Assembly (NCBI GenBank): GCA_025201805.1
Contig: MU619256.1
Coordinates: 30,181-94,180, forward strand
DNA from: Parasitella parasitica
Taxonomy: Eukaryota > Mucoromycota > Mucoromycetes > Mucorales > Mucoraceae
DNA: 64,000 nucleotides
Reading direction: 5' to 3'
Shown: one piece after another, positions 24,334 through 34,778 of the stretch
How the letters are laid out: the number at the start of each line of letters is the position of its first letter
How positions within the stretch are numbered: the first letter of the stretch is position 1
Program-made: the position numbers and the translations under genes
Notes under the pieces: generated by a model
Told to the model about the DNA's origin: nothing
Seen by the model: only the letters and a program-made list of their open reading frames with translations
The model's database searches: none

Positions 24334-26058
24334 ATGCTTGGTAGATCTGCTTTCAAACTCTTGAACCGCCGCAATGTCATTGCTTTAGGTGCCATGGCAA
24401 CTACTGGCGGCGCCTTATTCTTAAATTCTGATAAGAAAGTACATGCTGAATCAAACAAACTCAAATTCTGGCAGAGTTTGCCTGGTGAAAATACGCCTGA
24501 AAACCCAGGTTTCGCTAAATTAAGAGGAATGGCCGCTGAGGAAAGATTCAGAACTTCCCTGGCTCAAAACAATGGCAAGACTGATTTTGATGTTGTTATT
24601 GGTAAGTGCAAACATTATCGGATAGGAATGCACACACTAAATGGCTTATAGTGGGTGGTGGTATCATTGGTTTGGCTACTGCCAGAGAGTTGTTGAAGCG
24701 TTTCCCAGACATGACAGTCGCTGTATTGGAAAAGGAACGTGAGGTGGCTGCTCATCAAACAGGCCATAATAGTGGTGTCATCCATGCTGGTATCTATTAC
24801 AAGCCAGGTTCTCGTATGGCCAAGACATGTGTGAGAGGTGCAGACTTGATGTATGAATACTGCAAACAAAACCAACTCCCTGTCGAACGTTGTGGTAAAT
24901 TGATTGTCGCTGTGGATGCCAAGGAACATAAGCAAGTGGAAAGATTGATGGAGATCGCCACACTAAATGGTGTGAAAGATCTTCAAATTCTCAATAGCGA
25001 GGAGGTAAGGTCATCTACCTAGCAACCCCTTTTCTTTTAATTAACGACGATCATTCAGATTCAAAACTTAGAGCCAAATGTGGTTGCTTATTCTGCCCTG
25101 TACTCCCCTAACACCGGTATCACCGATTTTGGTCTTGTTGCTCAATGTATTGCGAGCGAGATTGTGCAGACAGGGTAAATATCAGTCTTCATATCAAAAC
25201 ATAGCACATATTTATTTATTTGTTTTTCCTAGTCGTGCTGAAATTAAACTTGCCTTTGAGGCCAAGAAGTTTGAGTCTAGACAAGATGGAAGAGTTGAGA
25301 TCTGGGGTGGTGAGCCCAATCAAAGAGGCCCTACTCTTAAGGTTACTGCCAAAAATGTAATCACCTGTGCTGGTTTCTATTCTGATAGAGTAGCTGGTCT
25401 TGCAGGCGGTGATGCTGGTCGTGCAAAGGTCGTTACCTTCCGAGGAACCTACTATCAACTGAAACCCGAATATCGTGGTATTTGTCGTATGAATGTCTAC
25501 CCTGTCCCCAGTGGTGGCGGAATTCCTGTTGGCGTTCACTTTACCCCCACTGTCAACACCAGAAGAGGTATTCAAATGATTGTGGGCCCCGGTGCTTGTT
25601 TGACTTTCTCTCGTGAAGGTTACACATTCACTGACTTCAAGATGGAAGACATCTTTGGTTCTTTAACCAACATGAACCTCTGGATGTTTGCACTCAAAAA
25701 TCCTAGTCTCTCTCTTGGTGAGCTCTACAAAGATATGAATAAGCGTGCTTTCTTGCGTGCTGCTCAAGCTTATGTTCCTGGATTAACTGAAGATATGGTC
25801 GAGGAGAGCTTTGCTGGTGTCATGTCTCAAGTGTTTGAAGAGGGTGGTATTGCTGCTAATGATTATATTCTTGAGCGTAAAGTCATGGATGGTAAAATCC
25901 TTTGTGTCCGTAATGCACCTACTCCTGCATGTACTGCTTCTTTGGCTATTGCCGAAATGTTGATTGATACAGCAACTGAAGATTTCGAATGGGAACAATC
26001 AGAAAAACCCATTGAAGGATCTACAAAGACTCAACAACTTACTGCCATTGCTGCTTAG
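24334..26058 (+). CDS. L2HGDH: L-2-hydroxyglutarate dehydrogenase, mitochondrial
   Basis: Four exons (24334..24601, 24652..25004, 25059..25174, 25233..26058) join in phase to 520 aa. The N-terminus (LGRSAFKLLNRRNV) is basic and amphipathic, followed by a short hydrophobic segment, as expected for mitochondrial import with a possible inner-membrane anchor. The FAD dinucleotide-binding motif VVIVGGGIIGLATARELL starts near residue 86. Family blocks follow: HNSGVIHAGIYY, EPNVVAYSALYSPNTGITDF, CAGFYSDRVAGLAGG, FRGTYYQL, GVHFTPTVN, GPGACLTFSREGY and a C-terminal RNAPTPACTASLAIAEM. The enzyme oxidises L-2-hydroxyglutarate to 2-oxoglutarate and repairs a by-product of malate dehydrogenase. The first intron splits the GG of the FAD motif region. 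Confidence 0.94.
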
Positions 26059-26439
26059 ATTTCTCTCGCCTTTTAACAATATACTTTGCATTCATTTATT
26101 CTTATTCCACAATCATATTATTATTATTTTCTTTTTTTATGGCTTGAATTACTACCTGTCCTCTTGTGTATATCTCATAAAGTATTACTACATCTATTTT
26201 TTGTTATTTTAATTAATAAAAGAGGAAAATCAGTATATGCATGAAGGCTGATCTAAAGTATGCACAAGAGAGTACATTGCATTGCATTCCGCTACACAAA
26301 ATAAGAGATAAAATAGACAATCCAGGATACGTAGTACATTCAACGGCGTACATTTATATATATCTTGGAATCAAAATACACTATTTTCGCCTAATATTGT
26401 CTGAAAAAAATATGCCGCCTGTTTAGTCGTCGCATTGAT
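26059..26439. other. Intergenic, L2HGDH 3' region
   Basis: AT-rich sequence with several AATAAA-like signals (near 26212). No coding is supported. It borders the degenerate transposon remnant. Confidence 0.5.
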
Positions 26440-27405
26440 AGAATAAAGCTTGGTGCATTTCAAGTACGAGAGGTCTTGCTAGACTTTTTTTTTCTAAAAA
26501 AATTGAATGGCCTCATGCAAGGAAATTTTTATTATGATGAAGGCATGGCAGTTGCAATAGTGGAGCTGGAGGTAGACAAGGATATGTATTTCATTGAGAT
26601 AGTGACGAATTTCGGCATGTACCTTGACCTCGATCCGCCTGAGAAGCTAAACAAAAGAAGTGCACGACAATCCGTGGATAGAGATATCGAGATGGAGGAG
26701 GACATAAGAACTTCTGATATCCGCAAACACTGCAAGGATTCGGGAAAAGAGCGGCTGTTTGCCTTGATTTACAAAATGAGCATGAGCGCCAGAGCTGCTG
26801 GGCAGAAACTCCAAATCAACCCACGCACTTGCTCAGCGATGGTATGCAGACAATCAGGCAAATCCTCAGACACATATTGCCAGAAAAAAAGGTAGTGGAA
26901 GGCCAATGGGGTAGACCAGCATTACTTGATTATGAACACAAGAAGTTTCTACTCAACCAACTTTCACTAGTCCTGGACCAAATGATAGAGAATTTGACAA
27001 CGTCCTTTATCGATTTAGAAACATCCAAGACGGCTCTCTACAATTTTGTCGCTAATAATTGCAGAATTAGTCTAAAGAGAGCTCAATTTTATTTAGTTGA
27101 CCGTAACAGCCCTGGAAGGATCAAAAATAGAAAGGAGAAGGTAGAAAAATGGACTAGAAGCAAACGTTTGTTTGGTCAAAAGTACGGACTCGTGCGACAG
27201 TGAAAGTACCAAAAACGAGAACAAAACAACAACCATCTTGGGAGCAACGTATGCTCATGGCGTTGCTAACATAAAAGTAAGACGGCCTCGAAGGTTGCCT
27301 GCTTCAAAAAAAAGAGAAAAACTGTTGGATTTAATGGATCTTCCCAGAAACAAAACAAAGGCACTGTTAACATTTTTAGATGCTCAACACAACTATTATG
27401 GATGA
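26440..27405 (+). pseudogene. Decayed Tc1/mariner-like transposase
   Basis: The N-terminal helix-turn-helix region is readable: RLFALIYKMSMSARAAGQKL and QINPRT. The frame then shifts: AQRWYADNQANPQTHIARKK and GSGRP continue in a second frame, and GRPALLDYEHKKFLLNQL in a third. Further on, SLKRAQFYLVDRNSPGRIKN matches the C-terminal part of the DNA-binding region. Sequence then drops out before the first catalytic aspartate would be expected, followed by VPKTRTK and, in another frame, TTTILGATYAHGVANI. So at least three frameshifts and one internal deletion are visible and the DDE triad is incomplete. The element is dead. Its style matches IS630/Tc1/mariner-type elements common in Mucorales. 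No clean terminal repeats were found. Confidence 0.85.
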
Positions 27406-27960
27406 GTATTGGCCGACAACCCAAAGATAAATCAATGAAATATCGACGCTCAAAAAAAAAAAAAGCAGAATATATTTCTCGTTTCTTGCTGATAAAACGA
27501 AAATGATATTTGTATGTGGTTTTCACTGATAAATTATGTTTTCATCTATGGAAGTAGTCCACTGTCAAGCATCCAGCAGGCAAGTAAAAAGAAATTCTGA
27601 ACCATAATATAGGAGGGACCCTCTGGCCAAAGCAACACAATTAAATGGAAAAACACAAAAAGTTTATCTTCATCAATTGAGCTTTTGACCCTGAAGAGCG
27701 AGCAAGTAGCCTCTTTCAAAGAAATTTCTAATGACGATGAACGTGACATTACAAAGTGTATTATTTTGTTCATCTTCTTGAAGACTGATTTTGTATATAG
27801 GTTTATATCAATAAAAAAGATAATAAATCTCTTATTTACAATTGAATTATATTACTGAAGACCTTTACTTTTCAATTTATTAACACATAAATAGGTATTT
27901 TTAACGCCCCTTTTCGAGATGAACATTGCTTAATATACCGTATGCTAATAATTTATCAGA
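27406..27960. other. Sequence after transposon remnant
   Basis: AT-rich, with stray frames and no recognised content. It may still contain the rest of the decayed element's 3' part, but I cannot identify any motif. Confidence 0.4.
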
Positions 27961-28439
27961 GTTAAAGACCACCTAATCAACGAATCCAAACTGTATGAGG
28001 ATGATGATCTTAGTGAAAAGGATTTAGATGTCTTGCTCTATGGGAGTTTATTCAGTTTATTTTTCTCAAACCGAAATGATCTTAGGGTTGTTAGGTAATA
28101 AGCTTAAATTTACTTTTCGTGAAGAATTACTATGACACGAAATTTCAAAATTTCAAATTTAATTATTGTGTTTGCTTTATATATGTATCAAAATTTATGA
28201 TACTTTGCACATCGAGCTCGGTATGGTCCCTACTGCTATAAAAAATCAAAGACGATCATGCCAAGATTCTTCTTGAATCAGAACCAATCATCAAATATAT
28301 TACCATTCTTTTCTCATTTATTCTACCAAGCTATCTCAAGGCTCATTGTATACAGCTCTGTGGGCTCAGTGGTAATATCATCAGATTGACAATGAACAAT
28401 AAAGAATCCTTGATTTTAATAATCAACAGATCAATGTGA
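27961..28439 (+). pseudogene. Exon-like fragments, unrecognised
   Basis: Two stretches look coding. 27961-28096 follows a CAG acceptor-like site and precedes a GTAATA donor-like site; it reads VKDHLINESKLYEDDDLSEK and DLDVLLYGSLFSLFF. 28248-28439 reads KDDHAKILLESEPIIKYI and ITILFSFILPSYLKAH before a stop. They may be pieces of one small gene or of a mobile element, but I cannot join them with a start codon or recognise a family. Chance open frames are the alternative. Confidence 0.25.
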
Positions 28440-29171
28440 TAGTACTTTATGATGAACGAATAGAAAATACACAGCAGATAGACTTGAGCGACGGTTAAGA
28501 GTCCCTCTGAATAGTAGATATTCTGCTCGTTTCTTTCAACAACTTTTACATTATAATATGAAGTAATTAAAGCTGTAAACAAGATTAAAGATGACATTCG
28601 AGAAAATGATGATCGACGCAGATCTTTGGAAAGAATCTTTGGTTGCAACAAAAAAAATTAGAAGTATTATACAAAGATTGGGTACTATAGACAAGAATAT
28701 CGAGTTTCTCACTTTTATGCAATTACTTGAATTAGCTTCTCTCGCATTTTGATATTTTCATATTACGAGCCCACATTCACTTTTCTTTATAATACACTTT
28801 TTTCACGAGACTTACCACAACGAGCGATCCAAAGGTGTTACATTGCTAAAAATGCCTTTTGTCTTCCCCCCAGTAGATCATGCATCTCTCCTAATAAAGA
28901 ATCTGGTTTGTTACACAGATGATAATATAATGTTGAATGTGCCAGATAAGAATACACAATGATGACTGTGCGAACCGTAAGTTGGTTCTGCAGATGTAAA
29001 CAATAACAACAGTTGTATAATTTAAGAATTGAAATACGCCACTAGACTTTAATTTTTTTTTTCATCTCTCTTTCTTTCACTTTACTTTGCTTTACATATA
29101 TTTGTATGGTCTTGACCACACAATACTCATTTTTATTATTTTGAATCACTGGAACATAATATGTATACACA
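28440..29171. other. Intergenic, nothing recognised
   Basis: AT-rich with no supported gene. A pyrimidine-rich stretch near 29051-29092 could be the promoter or transcription start region of the following gene. Confidence 0.5.
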
Positions 29172-30012
29172 ATGAAGTAAGAAATATGCATATAGTAGCT
29201 CTGCGAGTTCGAAATCTAACGATATTCAATTTGGCAGCTCAAGTAAAAACATCGATTACAGCAGCCAAATGCCAGGACAACCTTATGGGAATATGATTCT
29301 GGTACATCAAACAGCTACAACGACGGGATCGCCATCTTCGTTAAATGAACAGTTTGTATATCAAAATCAAATACAGCAAAACAATCAGGGAGCAGAAGCA
29401 GCAAAAAAATCAAAACCTCCATCATCGCTGACTTCAACGATTTGTGCGTATTTCGATAAATTATTGCATAAAAGGAACAATCACCCCAACGATCAATTTG
29501 ACAACGATTGGGGGAGCGATACATCTAATAATCCACGGCAATCCGCATGGTGGAGCAATTTCAAATCATCAGTAAAGAAAAGAAGAGAGCAGAGAAGAAG
29601 AAAACAAAAGTTTGTGTGGTGTTTTCGGCCTGTTGGCATTGCTGCTGATGCTGCACTTAAAAGAAACAAGGATCCAACACTTTGGACTAAATTTGACAAA
29701 AACAATCAGTTGATATTAAAAGAGCAATTTAAAAAGCTTAGAACTATAACAGGAACTACTGATTGCTGTGAAATTGAAGACAAGAATATCGATGAAGGCA
29801 GAGTCGTAGTAACTGTTATGCTAGACGAAAGCATTGCATTTGCTATGTATCCAGAATGGCCTGAACCAATGCAATACGAAATCCAAATGCTACCAAAAAT
29901 GACATTTTACCAAAGAATACGAGCAAGACATGAGTACAAGCGATGGCTGAAGAAGCAACAGCAACGGCAACAGCAGCAGCAACATCTGTATGATCCAGAT
30001 AGGCTGATTTAG
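29172..30012 (+). CDS. Unknown basic protein with Gln-rich C-terminus
   Basis: The body 29238..30012 is one open frame. I propose a 5-bp first exon (29172..29176, ATGAA) joined across a GTAAGA..CAG intron, giving 259 aa; otherwise translation starts at the internal ATG 29269 (247 aa). The N-terminal third is Ser/Thr/Gln-rich. The middle carries a very basic stretch (VKKRREQRRRKQK) that could be a nuclear signal, followed by FVWCFRPVGIAADAALKR and LWTKFDKNNQLILKEQF, then VVVTVMLDESIAFAMYPEW. The Trp/Phe spacing faintly recalls a WWE-type fold, but this is weak. The C-terminus has a polyglutamine-like run. I do not recognise the family. Confidence 0.6.
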
Positions 30013-30517
30013 ACTTATAATATTACAATAAATAAATTATTTTGACGGCTTTAAGAAAAAAGTGGTATGATTAGAACACTTTTGTGGAGCCTAAAATATG
30101 GCTATTATTTTTCGGATGAGGTTACAGACTTCAACGTAAGTTATTTTGATGGATATAGGTTGACACACCATCCAAACAAAACAATGATATTTAAAGCAGA
30201 GGTATTATTGGTGTATCTTGAGAGAAGGTTATATGTTTATTAATTCACCTATTTCCTTCTTGAGAGTTTATGAACAGAAAATTTTGCGTTTTGGATAAAA
30301 TACAGCTGCAATCCGCTATTTTGGTCGATAAAGAACAATAATGAGGCAGTTCCCTGATAACGTAGAACAAAAATTAGTGCTACTCATGCGAGACACTTTT
30401 TTTTGGTTTAAAAAGCGCCATCGTCTATATAAATGTCATGGAGACTAACATCTATTGTTTCTCGCTCTCCCACTCTCATATTTATCTTGTATTTATTTCA
30501 ATTGCATTATTAGCAAA
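30013..30517. other. Intergenic, ERG5 promoter
   Basis: A 505-base spacer. A TATATAAA element lies near its right end, upstream of ERG5. Otherwise nothing is recognised. Confidence 0.55.
30426..30433 (+). promoter_or_regulatory. TATA box of ERG5
   Basis: TATATAAA, 85 bases before the ATG at 30518, followed by a pyrimidine-rich stretch (CTCGCTCTCCCACTCTC) typical of transcription-start regions. Confidence 0.6.
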
Positions 30518-32180
30518 ATGAACAAGTAAACATTTTAAAGATTGCTATACGAATCATGCGATAATAACATAGCCCAATTGTAATAGTAATTTGACTAGAA
30601 TTGCTTCTGAACAATTAAAGAAGGAGAAGCTTGGTCTGTCACCCTTGGCTCTGGCTGTTACCATTATCTTGGGTTTACTCGTATGGGAGCAGATTGATTA
30701 CTTGAGAAAGAAGAAGCATTTACCTGGACCTGCGTTTAAATTTCCTCTTATCGGCTCTATGATGGATTCCATGGCTCCCACATTTGATAAATACAATGCC
30801 AAATGGAAGAGTGGAGATTTATCCTGTGTCAGCGTATTCAACAGGTAACACGGATTTTTTATTTATCGAACCATAAATTCTTCATTTGAATAATTAATCC
30901 TCAATGACATTAAAAATAGGTTCATTGTGATTGCCTCCAACTGCGAGTTCAGTCGCAAGATTCTCAACTCTCCAGCCTATGTACAGCCTGCTGTTGTGGA
31001 TTCCATGAGATACATCCTTGCCAATGATAACTGGGTCTTTATGGACGGCAAGAAGCACAATCAATACCGAAGAGGTCTCAATGTTCTTTTCAAAAGAAAA
31101 GCTCTTGGCAGTTATCTCCCCATTATGGATAAATGCTATCAAAGATTCTTTGATGAATGGCTTTCGCATGACGGAGAGATGCGAAGATACCAATGGGATT
31201 TCAGAGAGTTGAATATGCAATCTTCACTTCGCGTCTTTATGGGTTGGTTTATGCCTGAAGAAGCTGCAAAAAAGTGCTCTGACGAATATTTCAACATTAC
31301 TGCTGCTCTTGAGCTCGTAAATTTCCCCATTCCCCTTCCTGGCACCAAGGTTTACAAGGCAATCAAATCTCGCGAATACATTTACGATAGGTTCATTGAA
31401 TCTATTGTCGATGCGCGTGCTCGTATCGGCAATGGCGGCGAGCCCACATGTCTTTTGGACAACTGGCTGATTGCCATGAAGCAAAACGAGCAAGAATGTG
31501 CTCTGAAAGGCAAACCTACTCCTCATGAATTCACTGATCGGGAGATTGCTCTCACAATTTTAACGTTTTTGTTTGCTTCTCAAGATGCTACTTCATCTGG
31601 TCTCACCTGGACTTTTCAGCTTTTGGCTGACCATCCTGATGTAATGAAGAAAGTCTACGATGAACAAGACCAACTTCGTGCTGATATTCCAGACCAGCCT
31701 ATTTCGCTTGAGTTGATGGAGAAATCTGTCTACTTGCGCCAAGTCATTAAGGAGTCTCTTCGCCTTAAGCCTCCAGTCCTGATGGTTCCATACCAAACAC
31801 ATAAAGACTTTCCTATTTCTGCAGAGTATACAGTCCCTGCAAATTCTATGGTTATACCTACCACCTATCCTGCTCTTCATGATCCTGTTGCATATCCCAG
31901 TCCTGAATCTTTTGACCCTGATCGTTGGGGACCTGAGGGTTGTGCTGAAAATTTCCCCAAGAACTTTATGGTATTCGGTAATGGGCCACACCACTGTCTT
32001 GGCAAAGAATATGCCATCCTTCATCTAATGTCTACGGTTGCTCAAGCTACTCAAAGACTTGAGTTTAAACATTATCACACCGATGAATCTGACACTATTT
32101 CTCTCTTTGCCACCACTTATCCACTCGATCAGTGTCATATGAGTTTCCATCCCCGTACCCACAAACCTTTTACTATTTAA
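30518..32180 (+). CDS. ERG5: Sterol C-22 desaturase, CYP61
   Basis: Three exons (30518..30525, 30599..30844, 30920..32180) join in phase to 504 aa. An N-terminal membrane anchor (LALAVTIILGLLVWEQ) is followed by HLPGPAFKFPLIGSM. P450 landmarks are the I-helix FLFASQDATSSGLTW, the K-helix ESLRLKPPV (ExxR), FDPDRWGPEG and the heme loop FGNGPHHCLG with Cys as axial ligand. The overall sequence matches CYP61, the enzyme that introduces the C22 double bond late in ergosterol synthesis in the ER. The ATG lies in an 8-bp first exon (M-N-K split). It faces the same way as the BED gene downstream. It is unrelated in sequence to the second P450 at 42.8-44.7 kb. Confidence 0.95.
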
Positions 32181-32515
32181 AGCATTATTGTGCATGCATG
32201 AATCAAGACATCTCCATCTTCACCACTACATCTTTAATTAATAAACCTGGCCTTGAAAAAAAAATAAGCTATCTGCTGTAAGCAGCGTAACAGGTGAAGA
32301 CACTATATTTGACATTTGTAAGCGATTAACAGTAGAGTTGGCTGTCGCAATCAGTCTTCTCTATTTTGGACGTCTACCAAACAGGTTTCTCAATTGGAAA
32401 AAAGCTTTTTCTACGTCACTTGTAACTGAACTTTTTCAAACGAAAACCAAAAAAGGATCAACGTTGTTCCCTTTATACTCTTTTTATTTGGATATTTTTG
32501 TTTGTCAAGTTTGCA
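32181..32515. other. Intergenic, ERG5 to BED gene
   Basis: 335 bases with an AATAAA-like signal near 32238 and the promoter of the BED gene. A short frame (32338-32535) has no motif. Confidence 0.5.
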
Positions 32516-33352
32516 ATGCCTCGTCCACTAAGTGATTCATGGCAATATTTTGAGTTATTATCGTCAGAAAACGGAAGAAAAAAAAAGGCAAAATGCTCAT
32601 TTTGTGGCCATGAACAGGCAGCGGGTATAACAAGACTGCACCACCATTTGCTGTATCGTTGCTCGATGATTTCGCCAGAGATGCGTGATCAATTAAGACA
32701 AAAACAAGACGACCGCAACGGCATGCTTCTACCGCAACCATTGACACCCGCAAACTGCCACGCTGATTCTACCATGCAAAATATCCTCAATCCGTCTCCA
32801 GCTTCTTCTATATTAAATCCACACTCAAACTATTTTGATGCTGCCTTGTCACCTACTACATCTTCAGGTTTTTCCGGACCTAATCCTATTGCATTTACAC
32901 CTAGCATTGATAATTCAAACCAACGCAATCAGCAACAGCGACAGGATCATAGTCAAGAACAACAGCAAATTGAGAGGTCTCAGGCAATGTTGGATTGGCA
33001 CTTGGCTCGTGCCTTGTTTTCAGCCAATATTTCATACGAAAAAATAGAAAATCCCCATGTTATTGAATTTTTAAAACGCTTGCAACCTAATTACGTTATT
33101 CCAAAAGCAAAGCGATTACAACAATTCTTGCTTAAAGAACAACATTGGGATCTTATTCCGTGTATTAAATCTGACACCTCACGCCAAATTCCATCACTGG
33201 CGACACCTCCATATGCGATGCAGCAGCAGCCTCGAGCTACTAATGAGCATATGGTACTACCTGCTGACAACTATGCCGTATCACCCAATAGTAAGAGCCA
33301 TGCAATGGAAGATAGGTTGTTCTCACAATCCGAACTTGAAGGGAGCTTATAA
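32516..33352 (+). CDS. BED zinc-finger protein with hAT-like segment
   Basis: Single exon, 278 aa from the ATG at 32516. Residues 1-50 form a BED-type finger: SWQYFELL, KAKCSFCGHEQAAGITRLHH and HLLYRC (C-x2-C, then His-rich). A long Gln/Ser/Asn-rich linker follows. Residues ~155-215 read LARALFSANISYEKIENPHV and IEFLKRLQPNYVIPKAKRL, which resembles the region preceding the catalytic core in hAT-type transposases (their LNPxYxxPSRR motif). The RNase-H core and the hATC dimerisation domain are absent, and no frame continues downstream. The intact frame, with no stops or shifts, suggests a short DNA-binding protein derived from a hAT transposase rather than an active element. Function is unknown; transcription regulation is inference. 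Confidence 0.75.
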   Translation: MPRPLSDSWQYFELLSSENGRKKKAKCSFCGHEQAAGITRLHHHLLYRCSMISPEMRDQLRQKQDDRNGMLLPQPLTPANCHADSTMQNILNPSPASSILNPHSNYFDAALSPTTSSGFSGPNPIAFTPSIDNSNQRNQQQRQDHSQEQQQIERSQAMLDWHLARALFSANISYEKIENPHVIEFLKRLQPNYVIPKAKRLQQFLLKEQHWDLIPCIKSDTSRQIPSLATPPYAMQQQPRATNEHMVLPADNYAVSPNSKSHAMEDRLFSQSELEGSL

Positions 33353-34654
33353 AATCAAACACTGCTACAAACCCATACTATCCGAAACATTCTAGTTTGT
33401 AAAAAACAGCCATCTTAGGATAGATAAAACTTTTCTCGGGGAGTTTGGGAAAACTCGATTTGACAGATATTCATTCATATTCATAGCTTTGATTTGAAAT
33501 AAAACATAGTTTCAGCCACTATGGCAAGTAATCTTTTAATAAAACATCTCAACAAAATAAGCTCCTTCTGCATCAAAAGGTGATTTTCTGTTAATATGAT
33601 TGGTAACGACACGTTTCATGCAATTGACCGGTTCATTGTTGTTTTAGGCGTTACATTGCGGAGTGTATTATAACTCTCTCAAATAGAATGTTGTTACAGC
33701 AGCTATGAAACATGGTAGACTTGTGTACTCCAAAATAAATCCAAGGTACTTCTATACGCACCATCCCAAACAATATTTAGTGAAAACAAAATTTAATAAA
33801 TCAACTAAAAGCAATGAAAAATTTGGCATGTCGGAAGGCTGACTATCAAATGTGAGGTATTTGAGTTCGCTTTACAAATTAAACCCTACTGAACCGAATC
33901 CATGGTCAATTTTAGTCGTAGCAAGTACCATTATTGCGTGTGTTAAAACTCATACTAAATGAATGTGGTCATTTGCTCGTTACCAAGATGCCGTTTGCTT
34001 GACGTTGAAGTTTCTATAGGATTGAATACATCAGAGCTTCAATATCAAATCACAATGGGAAGTAGTGCACTGAATATATGACACACGAATCAAGATATTG
34101 AAGCTGTACACATACAATTACATAAAATTCTTTGTATAGGTATATGTATAAAGGTCCAATTACTAAAGAACTCAGATATTATATTAATGAACCGTTAAAC
34201 GACTGAAAGTACGTTTAATTGAATTCTATGCACTTGTCTCGAAAAAGTGTCTTATATCGTTTCAGAACTTCAAAATTTGTGGTGAGAAGTCTCTGTGCAT
34301 ATAGCCAACTTTTTTCAAGTCTTAAAGAACTTGGAATCAGATAATATCAAGAAGGTATAATTCGACTGATCATGTTTTTATCCATTTTTCATGAGGAGAC
34401 GCACATGATAACTTGTCGAAAATCAGTGATTTGTTTATAACCTAATTTTTGAGTGGAAATGCATCATACAGCAACTCTGAGCTTTGGAAAATCGTTTGAT
34501 GTGGTTTCAAGCAATTGCATAGGTTGAGTAGAGTCTAAATTCCAATGAAATTGTGAAAATCAAGTACATCGGTGGTGTGAAGTGCACTTCGTACTACATT
34601 GAATAGTGCCCTCATGATATATTTACTGTCATTTTGCAGTTTCTGGGAAAAAAA
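33353..34654. other. AT-rich, gene-free
   Basis: No coding is supported. A 12-bp inverted repeat (AGCTTCAATATC at 34035-34046 and its complement at 34094-34105) has a ~47-base loop. Confidence 0.5.
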
Positions 34655-34778
34655 AAAGTTCAAGTAAATGATAAAGGCAATAATGATTGTGGTAATATAT
34701 ATTAGGGTTTCTGGTAATAAACCTTCATTTCTGATAAAAGCTAAGAATTTTCTGAGAGAAGAGAAATGTCTTGAAAAA
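34655..34778 (+). repeat. Left inverted repeat of eroded element
   Basis: Pairs with 36967-37095 on the opposite strand. The best-conserved core is TTTCTGAGAGAAGAGAA near 34752, and ATTTCTGATAAAA lies near 34728. The outer boundary is uncertain because of an A10 tract. Confidence 0.7.

Noticed and set aside
34035-34105. 12-bp inverted repeat as a microRNA-like hairpin
   Set aside because: A single short stem with a 47-base loop in AT-rich DNA; no extended pairing beyond the arms.
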